A program made the translations under genes and the position numbers. The notes beneath the pieces were generated by a model, which ran no database searches, was not told where the DNA came from, and worked only from the letters and a program-made list of their open reading frames with translations. From positions 677,001 through 741,000 of the forward strand of contig NW_020825332.1 of assembly GCF_003286085.1 (NCBI RefSeq): 64,000 bases of DNA. Reading direction: 5' to 3'. This document shows positions 46,848-56,940 of the stretch, in pieces (within the stretch, counting starts at the first letter, position 1; each line of letters begins with the position of its first letter). Source of the DNA: Drosophila persimilis. Taxonomy: Eukaryota > Arthropoda > Insecta > Diptera > Drosophilidae.

Positions 46848-49800
46848 ATGCCGAGGCAGTCGCTTCTGCCCCTCCTAGTCCCCTTCCTCCTTCTGCTCGT
46901 CGTCTGCCCCTTGGGGCGGGTGTCGGGCAAGGTCTTCGATCGATGCGAGCTAGCCAAGCTCCTGCAGCATCGTTTCGGACTACCCTCTGCCCAGGTGGCG
47001 ACCCTGGTGTGCATTGCCCAGCACTCGAGTGACCTGAACACGGCCGCCTTCGGTGGTGGCACTGGACCGGGAGGCGGCTCCCATGGCATCTTCCAGATCA
47101 GCGACGTTTACTGGTGCTCCCCGCCCGGACAAGGCGCGGGCTGTGGCCTGAGCTGCTCTCGCCTGCGGGATGATGACATCGCGGACGATGTCCTGTGTGT
47201 GCGGAAGATCTACGCGGAGCACCAGAGGATTTCGGGCGATGGATTCTCCGCGTGGCAGGCCTACAGCGCGTACTGTCGCCAGGACGTGGCCTCCTATGTG
47301 GCAGGATGTGGCGTGGGAGTCAGCGGAACAGCTCTCTCGGTGGCCGCCTCCTATCAGCACCCGCAACAGGTGAAGGTGAACCACTACCAGGGACAACCAC
47401 AGGTGCCACTGGCGGTGGCTCCCGTCCAGCGCCAAGCAAAGATTTACAATCGCTGTGAGCTGGCCCAGGAGCTGTACTACCAACACAAACTTCCCATGCC
47501 CCAGATCCCCACCTGGGTGTGCATTGCCCAGCACGAGTCCTCCTTCAACACGGCAGCGGTGGGTCGTCTCAATGCGGATGGGAGTGCGGATCATGGACTG
47601 TTCCAGATCAGCGATCTATTCTGGTGCACACACGATCAGCGGGCGGGAAAGGGCTGTCATGCCACGTGCAATCAGTTCCTGGACACCAGCATATCGGATG
47701 ATGTGCAGTGCATACGGAGGATCCATCAGGAGCACACCCAGATCTCCGGCGATGGCTTCAATGCCTGGACTGTCTACAAAAGGAACTGCCTGGATCAGCA
47801 CTACGAGCAGGTGGCGGCCTGTTTCGCCAAGCCCCAGGTGATCGCCAGCCATCCAAATGCCATTGGGGGATCACCCATTAAATCAAAGGTCAGCTATGCA
47901 TATCAATTCGGTCAGAAGAAGATCACTCCTGTGGCTCCGGTGGCTCCCATTGCCAATCAATACTATAAGCCAGCCCCACCCTTGCTCACCTACCAGCGAG
48001 TGGGTGTGAGCTATCAGGGCAATCCCTTCCTGAAACCACCTCAAGCTGCGCCTCAGCGTGCGGCTCAGTCCCACCCCAATGCCATTGGCTTCGGCGGAAA
48101 GGTGGGCCAGAGCCTGGCCAATCCCTTCTTTAGCCACAAGCAGACACAACACACAACACAGCATTATCAGCAACACTATCAGCAGGCACATTACCAGCAG
48201 CAGTATCTGCACAGCACACACAGCACACCAGTAATCACATCCACATCCACATCCCGGACGGGTACGGGTACGGGTAAAGTTTTCAAACGCTGTGAATTAG
48301 CCCAAGAGTTGTATTTCTCACACAAATTTCCCATGCAGGATATAGCCACCTGGGTGTGCATCGCCGAGCATGAGTCCTCCCTCAAGACGGCGGCCGTGGG
48401 GCGCCTCAATGCGGACGGGAGTGCCGATCATGGTCTGTTCCAGATCAGCGATCTCTACTGGTGCACCCACGGTGGGGCAGAAAATGGTGGCAAGGGCTGT
48501 CACATTGACTGCGATCGCCTGTTGGACTCGGACATCTCGGACGATGTTCAGTGCATAAGGACCATCCACGAGGAGCACACGAGAATCTCAGGGGATGGCT
48601 TCACGGCCTGGACTGTGTACAATGGACACTGCAGACAGCAAACCAAAGCGGATATAGTCGGTTGCTTTGGGGGTACAGATCTGTCAAAGGAGCAGGTGCC
48701 TCCAGCCAAGGGAAACGAGATTACAAAGAAAGCACCTCCCCAGAGGGCCAAGGGAAAGATCTTCAAGCGCTGCGAACTGGCCCAAGAGCTGTATTACAAG
48801 CACAAGCTTCCCATGAAGGAGATTCCCACTTGGGTGTGCATCGCAGAGCATGAGTCCTCCTTCAACACGGCAGCCGTGGGTCGTCTCAATGCGGATGGGA
48901 GTGCCGATCATGGCCTGTTCCAGATCAGCGATCTCTATTGGTGCACCCACGGTGAGGGAGGAGGCAAAGCCTGTCACATTGAATGTGATCGTTTGCTGGA
49001 CTCGGACATCTCCGATGATGTGAAATGCATTAGGACGATCCATGAGGAGCATACCCGCCTGTCAGGGGATGGCTTCAACGCTTGGACCGTCTACAACGGG
49101 CACTGCCGGCATCAGAGCTTGGCCATGTTGAGTGACTGCTTTGATGGCAATGAAATAACGGAGGCGCAGAGGCCGAGGCCGAGTCCGTATGCAGAGCGGC
49201 CACAGGTAAAGCCACAGCAGGTGATCATGGACAAGCCTCAGCAGAAGATCGCTGCCAGTCATGGATATGCGAATAATCCTTTTCTGCAGAACATACAGGC
49301 AGTAAAGAACCCGCAGGTATCTGCTCAGCAGCTTGCCTTGTTCAGCAATTCAAAAGAGAAGCCTTCTACAGCCCTAGTCCCAGGCAGTTCTCCATCGACA
49401 AGGCCCAACTATGACCACAATCCCTTCCTTAAAGCTCCTGGCTCTCCGCGTCCCTCTGCTACTCCGCTGAAGAATTCTGTGCAGGTCAAGCCCAATGATA
49501 ATCTTTCCTATGCCCAGAACCCATTCCTCAGTCTACTGGCAAGGCCAATCGTGCCCGCTCGAGCACCTGTCAAGCCCTCAGTCGCTACGAAGTCTCCGCA
49601 GCATGTAACCAGACCCTATGTCAGCAGTGACAGCTTCCGCAATGAAGTGATAAAATATACCGCCACATCTTCAGGTACAACAACAACAACAACAAAGCAC
49701 CCCATAACATCAACAACAACAAAAACAACCACTAAGAGCACTGCCAAAGCAACTGTGAGACCGACGAGTTTCCCCCCTTGGGTATGGCAAACTTCCGCGA

Positions 49801-50762
49801 AAACAACGACAAGAACCAAGCCCACAACACGGCCCCCGTCCACAACGAAAGCTACAACTCATTATACTACTGTAACGAAACCCACGTCACGCCCAACATT
49901 AACCACTCGCTCAGCGGCAACCACTCGCCCAACGACCATCAGCACAACAACAAGACCTGTTACTCGTTATATAGCAGTAACGAAACCTACGACGCGTCCC
50001 ACGTCAACAACACGCCCAGCCACAACTCTTCGAACTGTGCCTACCACCCGCCCATCAACAACAGCGAGATCTGTAACGCATTATACAACTGTAACTAAGC
50101 CGCTACCTCGAGCCACACCGACAACGCGTCCAACGACAACAGCCCGTCCAGCTACAACAACTCGCACTGTTCCCAGCACTCGCCCAACTGCCTCAACCAA
50201 AACTACAAATCACCCAGCACCCACAACTCGTCCAACTATAACGACTCGTCGAACATTAACAACGAGATCTACAACTCGCTACACAGCCACAGCAAGACCC
50301 ACCCAACGGCCTACAACGAGACAAACAACTCGTTACTCAGCTATAACCACACGTGCCACTCGTCCCACCACGTCAAAAACTCTCCCGAGCACCACCCCAA
50401 GACCATACTTATTCACATCGACAACAACACCACAAAAGAGTTCGACCACGGCAGATCCTTTCAGTCATCCTTTCTTCCAGAAATTTAAGGCCAAGTTTGA
50501 AAAAACTCCCAGCCCTGTTCTACAAATCAAAACACCTACAACAACAGCGGCACCTTCACGCCAAAACCAGAGCACCACCAGCAGTCCGTACTACGCCAAA
50601 TACCAGGAGAACAAAGTCAAAGTGGCAGCCAAGACAGTTTTCTCTTACGATTTTGGTCAGAATCGAACGACAACGAAGCGACCTGATAATCCAACAACGA
50701 AAATAGCATCGAGAGCACCCAAGTCTGCTTTCGACGTGTATCTAAATTGGAACAAAAACTAA
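46848..50762 (+). CDS. CG8492: four-domain c-type lysozyme with Thr-rich tail, CG8492-like
   Basis: An uninterrupted frame of 1304 residues. The chosen ATG starts a clear signal peptide (residues 1-27, hydrophobic LLPLLVPFLLLLVV). In-frame codons further upstream lie in the promoter. Four c-type lysozyme domains begin near residues 28, 198, 477 and 637, each opening with K(V/I)(F/Y)xRCELA and carrying the usual Cys set. Domains 2 to 4 keep the catalytic Glu (HESS) and Asp (GSADHG). Domain 1 has Ser60 and Ser78 at these positions, so it should not cut peptidoglycan. Linkers carry repeated NPFL/NPFF motifs. Residues about 943-1205 are Thr/Pro/Arg-rich, as in mucin-like O-glycosylated regions. 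Lysozymes of this family act on bacterial walls in gut or haemolymph. The multi-domain form suggests a structural or multivalent role, which is inference. Confidence 0.93.
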   Translation: MPRQSLLPLLVPFLLLLVVCPLGRVSGKVFDRCELAKLLQHRFGLPSAQVATLVCIAQHSSDLNTAAFGGGTGPGGGSHGIFQISDVYWCSPPGQGAGCGLSCSRLRDDDIADDVLCVRKIYAEHQRISGDGFSAWQAYSAYCRQDVASYVAGCGVGVSGTALSVAASYQHPQQVKVNHYQGQPQVPLAVAPVQRQAKIYNRCELAQELYYQHKLPMPQIPTWVCIAQHESSFNTAAVGRLNADGSADHGLFQISDLFWCTHDQRAGKGCHATCNQFLDTSISDDVQCIRRIHQEHTQISGDGFNAWTVYKRNCLDQHYEQVAACFAKPQVIASHPNAIGGSPIKSKVSYAYQFGQKKITPVAPVAPIANQYYKPAPPLLTYQRVGVSYQGNPFLKPPQAAPQRAAQSHPNAIGFGGKVGQSLANPFFSHKQTQHTTQHYQQHYQQAHYQQQYLHSTHSTPVITSTSTSRTGTGTGKVFKRCELAQELYFSHKFPMQDIATWVCIAEHESSLKTAAVGRLNADGSADHGLFQISDLYWCTHGGAENGGKGCHIDCDRLLDSDISDDVQCIRTIHEEHTRISGDGFTAWTVYNGHCRQQTKADIVGCFGGTDLSKEQVPPAKGNEITKKAPPQRAKGKIFKRCELAQELYYKHKLPMKEIPTWVCIAEHESSFNTAAVGRLNADGSADHGLFQISDLYWCTHGEGGGKACHIECDRLLDSDISDDVKCIRTIHEEHTRLSGDGFNAWTVYNGHCRHQSLAMLSDCFDGNEITEAQRPRPSPYAERPQVKPQQVIMDKPQQKIAASHGYANNPFLQNIQAVKNPQVSAQQLALFSNSKEKPSTALVPGSSPSTRPNYDHNPFLKAPGSPRPSATPLKNSVQVKPNDNLSYAQNPFLSLLARPIVPARAPVKPSVATKSPQHVTRPYVSSDSFRNEVIKYTATSSGTTTTTTKHPITSTTTKTTTKSTAKATVRPTSFPPWVWQTSAKTTTRTKPTTRPPSTTKATTHYTTVTKPTSRPTLTTRSAATTRPTTISTTTRPVTRYIAVTKPTTRPTSTTRPATTLRTVPTTRPSTTARSVTHYTTVTKPLPRATPTTRPTTTARPATTTRTVPSTRPTASTKTTNHPAPTTRPTITTRRTLTTRSTTRYTATARPTQRPTTRQTTRYSAITTRATRPTTSKTLPSTTPRPYLFTSTTTPQKSSTTADPFSHPFFQKFKAKFEKTPSPVLQIKTPTTTAAPSRQNQSTTSSPYYAKYQENKVKVAAKTVFSYDFGQNRTTTKRPDNPTTKIASRAPKSAFDVYLNWNKN
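49675..50400 (+). repeat. ACAAC/ACNCGNCC-type repeat coding the Thr-rich tail
   Basis: Degenerate short repeat within the lysozyme gene, coding TTRPT, TTTRP and KPT units. A near-repeat of about 30 codons (TRYTAVTKPT-like) recurs several times. Confidence 0.8.
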
Positions 50763-51749
50763 TGGGTTCCGAAGAGCTGAGTGGAGCAATGGACGGAATG
50801 GGGGATATGGCACTTTTAAGACTTGTAAATACGCGTTATTGATTGATGTAATACGGCTAGTTTAGCATAATGGCAGAATACTCATGCATTATTAATCGTA
50901 AGCATTATAAATAGGATTTAGATAATAAAACAAAAATAAAACACATGCGAATGCGAAATGTACGAAAATTAATTCAACTTTAGACAACAAACCACCAACT
51001 GGTTGAATCGACAGCCTAACAACGCGCCAAACGTCGTCGCCAAGTGCGATCGTGGCATTAGCTGGAACATTTTGATTAATTTTCATTAACTTAACTCGTT
51101 TTTTGCCAACTCTCTGCCTTGTTAACATAACTGCTAACCGTAGCAACAAATACAATCCGGCCACAAGAACTGAACAAGTATATTCGAACAGCAAGCAACG
51201 AGTTTTGCATTCGAATTAGGTTTCCGAGAAGAGCTCTCTTATATTTCACCACGCTATCGATTTGCATATTTTATGTTATCTCCTTCGAAGCAGCAGTGTC
51301 AACGAAGAAATCAAAAATATTTGAATACCCATTTTAAATTTGATATAATTGAGCAGTTTCCCTCCTCTTGCCAATCGTAGCCGGTAGTACCACCGCTAAG
51401 TGTAGCCATAGCACTAACAAAAATGTCGTGAATACTAAGCTAGCCAGATCATCGAACTTGTCGGAATATTTTGACGTTGAAATTAAGTTGAAGCGCTATC
51501 CAAACAGTGTGTAGATGCTAGCTAGTAGTATTCAACCAGCAGCAATTTTTGAACGAGAATGAGTGATAAGGATTTAAATGCAATTCATTGGATAAATGAT
51601 CCATGTAAGGATGTAAGTTGATAGTGAACATTCAAAAACGTGTCGTATGGAAAAGTTTTCATACTTAAGTTTCTTAAATATACCCTAAAAACTGAAATTT
51701 AATGAAATTGATAAGAGGCTATAAATTTCCCTGAACGGAACGTAAGCAC
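50763..51749. other. lysozyme 3' flank and AT-rich intergenic DNA
   Basis: AATAAA at 50924-50929, 162 bases after the lysozyme stop, is the likely poly(A) signal. The remainder is AT-rich, with no gene seen. Confidence 0.55.
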
Positions 51750-51853
51750 CAGAGTGACCATTTACGATATATTATATACTAGGGCTAGAACGGTTCGTAA
51801 TCAAGTAGTTTTTTAATCGTTTTTTTTTTTAAATGGTATATTTTGGTATATTT
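51750..51853. promoter_or_regulatory. candidate housekeeping promoter (motif 1 and motif 6 type)
   Basis: TTTGGTATATTT at 51842-51853 fully matches the Drosophila core-promoter motif often called Ohler motif 6. About 90 bases to the left, TGGTCACTCTG on the minus strand (ending near 51750) matches motif 1 except for one base. These two often occur together in TATA-less housekeeping promoters. Taf4 is the nearest housekeeping gene downstream, 2.2 kb away. Confidence 0.4.
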
Positions 51854-53042
51854 CTGAGGGGTTACGCTGCTGCTCTCTTCTGCTCTCTTCCTCATACATG
51901 CAACGGAAAAAAGAGTCGGAAGAGCGTAATTTTGAATGGTCTATAGAAAGAGGTATGGACAACAGGCAAACACCCCATGGCAAATTGCAAGGTTCGGAGG
52001 AACCTCACCTCGGCGCAATATGCCTTGAAGACAAAATCGGTATATCGGCTAATCGGGTAATCAGGTTAAGAAGGGCGGATTTTACCTTGCATGTGTTGCT
52101 TTTTCAGGGCTGTCTTGCCTGTTATCCATACCCGCTTTTTTCTCCCATTATGTAGAAAGTGTGTGTAGCTACCGCGTAGATGCCATGTAAAATATTGAGA
52201 AAATGTAAACATTCAACACAAAAAAACAAACACAAAACTAACTACGAGAATTAATCTAAAAACCACCCACCACCCACAACGAAGGCCCTAAGATAATCCC
52301 CAAAGTGAAAACCCTTCAGAGCAGTGCATTTATATTCCGAAATCACGCGTCTCACGTGCTGGGGCAAGGGCTGGGGCTAGATTTTTTTTTTTGTGCAAAA
52401 GTGGACGTAGTGGCTGTCTTGCCGCAGCAACTAACTGTTGGGGAAAACAAGTGGAAACCAAAGAGTATTTGCACGATCAAGAAGCTCGATCGCGCGCGTC
52501 GTTCGGTTTTCGGCCTAAGGGCTAAGCGCCAGAAAAGTGCTAGAGCCGTGCACAGAGTTCATATGAAAAATGAATTGAAGTAAGTGCCTATCCTAAACAA
52601 GCGACAAATTGTGTTAAACGACTGCAGGCTGTACAAAACGATACACACACACACACACACACACAAACATAAGACACCAGCTCCCCGCTGCCCACCTAAG
52701 CCAGATTACTAATACTACGGCTTGCGGCGATGCGATGGTCCAATCGCGGTTTCTCATTTAATATATAGTGAAGATAAAAACCAATTCACACATGAAAAAA
52801 AATCTAATGGCCGTAGTGTACCTCGTTGAGACAACGGCGGTGGCGGTGTTTACATTATAGCCCCCCATATGTTTGTCCTAGCTGACTTTGCAACTTTGGG
52901 CGTACTGGGGCTGAAGTAATATCCCTGATTCAGTGCATCATGTATACCTTACCATAACATACCATTCGTTTATCATAATCTGATGCTAAACGGTTGAGCA
53001 AATATCAAAAATAATAATAATAAAATATAAATTAAACATTGA
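51854..53042. other. non-coding region, possible Taf4 5' DNA
   Basis: Contains short frames without features (for example 51898-52155), T-runs and a CA microsatellite (52641-52664). It may include an untranslated Taf4 exon if the 51.8 kb promoter is used. Nothing else is supported. Confidence 0.45.
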
Positions 53043-53184
53043 GCGTTGCCGGACTGAGAAAATCATCGTGGCAACGCCGCGCCAGACGATAAATCATTGT
53101 TTTGCGTTGCCGGACTAAGAAAACCATCGCAACAACGTGTTCTTGTTCAACACTGAACAATTTTCCGCCAGCTTCTGGCAACGC
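53043..53184 (+). repeat. two copies of an inverted-repeat module near the Taf4 promoter
   Basis: GCGTTGCC (53043-53050) pairs with GGCAACGC (53070-53077), and the same two words recur at 53104-53111 and 53177-53184. Longer similarity surrounds them: GCGTTGCCGGACT with AGAAAA then CATCG after each left word, and CAGACGAT after each right word. So a stem-forming unit appears twice with different loop lengths. Confidence 0.7.
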
Positions 53185-54078
53185 CGCTCCAGACGATTAT
53201 TTTGCACGCGCATTCGTGAAAATGGCGGCGTTGTCGAACTACTGTCGCTGCCAAATTTTTTGTACATCAAAATAACCAAAATAAAGCGACATTCTTCCGT
53301 GCCCGACGTCAGAGGCCGACCGAGTGCGTGTGGTGTGTGAAAAATTGTTGATAAATCTTCCAAGCAACGACCCACCGGGGTAGAATAGTCAGATAACACA
53401 CGCGACCGCAAGAGAAGGAGAGCTCGCCAGCGCAGCAGCAGCCGCGTGAATAAGCTCTTGTCAGCGGAGCACCCGCGGCCGCTCTTAAGGCTTTTGGCCC
53501 AAATTCAAGGTGAATTGAATGCAATTACTATATGTGTGCGCGCGTGTCTTGCGTCTGTGTGTGTATGCTCCCGCTTCTCCAGTGTCCGGCGTGATCTACT
53601 CTACTCTTTTGAGTCTGGCCACCAGGTGCTGTGTGCTGTGTGCTGGTACTGGCGCTGGTCGGATCTTGACATCTGCTTGTTTTATGACCGCCAGGTAACG
53701 GTGGCACAGGTAGCAAGCTGTAAACGGCAGCGGCAGACGCGTAAATTATCCCAAAATCATCCGATCACTGGGTATACCCTTCTATAAATACTAAAGAGCA
53801 TTTAATATTGCATTGCAGTTCGCTTTTGGGACACGCAGCATGCAACAGTCTGTATCAGCAACATCGTTCCGAGTGATAGACCTTTGCTGCAGCCACAACC
53901 ACACGATGTCCGAAAGCAGTTGATCGAGAAATCTGGCGGCAACAGTACGTCCTCTGAAGCATAATTTTTGCTAGGACACTCGACAAAGGGTCTTCAAACG
54001 CCTCCGCCACTCCACTTCACGCCTTCAACACAGACACACAATCCACTCCGCTCCTTCACCTTCACCTCCGCCTCCACG
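53185..54078 (+). other. Taf4 5' leader region
   Basis: Probable untranslated exons. A good donor (CAAG before GTGAAT) lies at 53510 and another (CCAG before GTAACG) near 53696; a good acceptor ends at 53818. The frame upstream of the ATG at 54079 is open but starts with TTG, so it is not taken as coding. Confidence 0.5.
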
Positions 54079-56907
54079 ATGAACAGCCAAACAACAGCCG
54101 GCAATCGCATCACATTCACCAACCAATTGCCGAATGGAACCATCAACATAGCCGGCAATCCGGGCAGCGGTGGCGGTCCGACGATCATCTCGACTGCCCA
54201 GCTTCCAAACACGACAACCATCAAGACCATAACGGCCGGAATCGGGGGCCACCATCCGGGCCTGACGCAGGTGCACCACCAACAGTCGCCCCACCAGCAG
54301 CAGCAGACGCAATCCGTAGGTGCCACCCAAACACAAACCCTAGTTATTAAATCCAATCACCATGCTGTCACCCTGCCGGCGGGTCTAGTATCAAGTGCAC
54401 CAGCAGGAATCGTAACAATGACCAAGACCATCAATCAGGTATCCACATCAAGCTAAACAAACAAACAGAAACAGAAAACAGGCGTTAGGCGAATGAGTCG
54501 TCCGATCCGGTTTATCTCTATATATTCCCATATTCCCCATATTCCCATTTTCACCTAAATCCAAGTACAATCCAATCCAATCGGAATTTAGTCAGTCGAA
54601 ACACACACATTGAGGCGTACACATATAATTTTAAAACATTAATTTATGCTTTTATAGACGGCTTTCATCCTCCAATTCCATAATAAATCCCCCTTTCTGC
54701 CCATATCCGAACACTCCCAACCAACCAACCAACCAATTCTATGCTCATTTTTTTTATAGTAAGAACTCATGATTGTATTTTGTAGACCTATTGCTTTGAA
54801 CGCTCGCTTTATGTAGAACAACAGCTCGTAGACAAACAACGAAAAAACACGCCCCGCAAATCCCTAACAAATTGATCTGCACATCAAAATTACATTTTCC
54901 CTTTGTGATCCCTGATCTATGATCTGTGATCCTGCGATCCCGTGAACGGACGAAGCCATCATATAAGCCGTGAACTGGTTGCATGCTGTAGGCAATCTTT
55001 GAATCCTCCCTACTCTAAACGCTTCAGCCCCACTGTCGTAGAACTTGAACTTTCGATCCACGATCCTCGTGGAAATTCTCTGAGAAATACTAATCAAATT
55101 GTGTCCACAGGGCCAGCCGCTGCTCAACTCCATGCTGCCGGCAGGAGTTGTGGTGGGCATGCGGCACCAGTCACCGGCGCAGCAGCAGCAGCAAAAGAAC
55201 GTGTCCGCCAATCCGCTGAGTCGTGTGGTAATCAACTCGCACATGGCTGGTGTGCGACCGCAGAGTCCATCGGTGAGTGTTCCAATGCCTTGCCATGCCA
55301 TTTGAGTGGTGTAATGTTGTTGTGGTGGGTTCTTCTCTACTAATCCACACATCCCACAAATCCAATCCCAAAAACCCACAAAATGTTCACATGATCCACA
55401 CCAAACTACATACTGGGGCCCCCCCACATCCACACACCACACCCGACACCCGACACGCGACACACACCATTTGTCCAACCGATGAAAACCGAATCCGAAT
55501 CCGAATCGAATATCTCTCTCTGTTCTCTATTCTATCTTTTAGATAACTTTAAACACACTTAATACAGGACAGACCCCGGCGTTGTTGCTGAAAACGGATA
55601 ATGGATACCAACTGTTGCGCGTGGGCACGGCCACGACGACTGGCCCGCCAACGGTGACACAGACCATGACCAATGCCAGCAATAACACCAACAGCCACCA
55701 CACAACAAGCACCACAAACCATCCCACAACCACACAGATACGACTACAAACTGTGCCGGCTGCAGCTGTAAGTAGATATCATGGGCAACAACCATCCCAA
55801 CAGCAGCAACATCAGCAGCTGCAACAACAGCAGCAGCAGCAGCAGCAGCAACAGCAACAGCAACTTCAGTCGCAACAAGCATCCAGCACTACTGCCAGCG
55901 TTAGCATAGCACTGCGCAAAACGATTGTCCGTACATCATCCACAATCCCATCCAGCAATAGCAACAATAACCATATAATTAATGCCTCCACCACCACCAC
56001 CACCAACACCACCACCACTACTACCAACAACAACAACAACAGCAAACCCGCTAGTAACCAGCAGCAGCAGCAGCAACAGAAGCTCCAGCAGCAACTGAAG
56101 GCTCAGCAGCAACAGAAACAGCAGCAGCAGCAGCAGCAACAGCAACATGCCGCCGCCACGGCTGCCGCAGCGGCAGCAGCTGCAGCCAATGTGCCCGTCA
56201 CTATAAAGATCAAGCAAAACGTAAAAAGAAGAACCATCTCTCCTCCAGGATATATGCCATATATAGAATACATATATATTTTGCTCTTCTACTCTCTGTT
56301 CTCCTTTTTGTCTGTTATGCTGTTATTTGAATCTTATGATCTTATTTACGCTTCAGTTCAGTTTTAGTTCGACTTATTCGACAAATCAAATCAATTCATG
56401 ATTACTCAATTCGTGATTCGTATGATATATCGATGTATTTTACTTAGCCTACGTTTTGCATGCATGCTGCATATCGTTGTGTATATCCGTATCCGTATCC
56501 GTATATATATCTGTATCTGTTGTCTGTGTATTTGAAATACTCTCTTTATTTTGGATTTAGTCTATGCGCTGCCTGCTTAAGCTATGGCTTTGGCTTAGGC
56601 TAAGGCTATGGCCTGTTGCTGTTTCAGGACTCTGTCATTAGAAAAGACAGACACTATTTCTATACATCCATTCATAGGCTGAGGAGTAGTAGGACTCATC
56701 TTAAAGATGTGATGTGATGTGATGTGCTGGACTGCTGTGGAAGGAAGATAAAACTGCTTAAGCTCATCTCATGTCGCCCCCCCACCTATGCCATAACCAC
56801 CCCCATTGCCCTCCCCCCCTGCACATACATTTGGAGTCCAGGAACCTGCTGCTGCCCGCCCACCCACAAGAAATACCATAATCATCATTAATATTGTACT
56901 ATCCATA

Positions 56908-56940
<33 letters not shown>

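Noticed and set aside
50763..53042. Transposon remnant upstream of Taf4
   Set aside because: AT-rich with T-runs and CA repeats, but no terminal repeats, target duplications or transposase-like frames were visible.
53968..54078. Upstream extension of the Taf4 frame
   Set aside because: It starts with TTG, has no ATG, and the ATG at 54079 matches the N-terminus known for TAF4.
54439..54456. Unspliced end of Taf4 exon 1 (VSTSS then stop)
   Set aside because: The GTATCC donor and the good acceptor at 55110 explain it as intron. A 126-residue truncated TAF4 is not supported.
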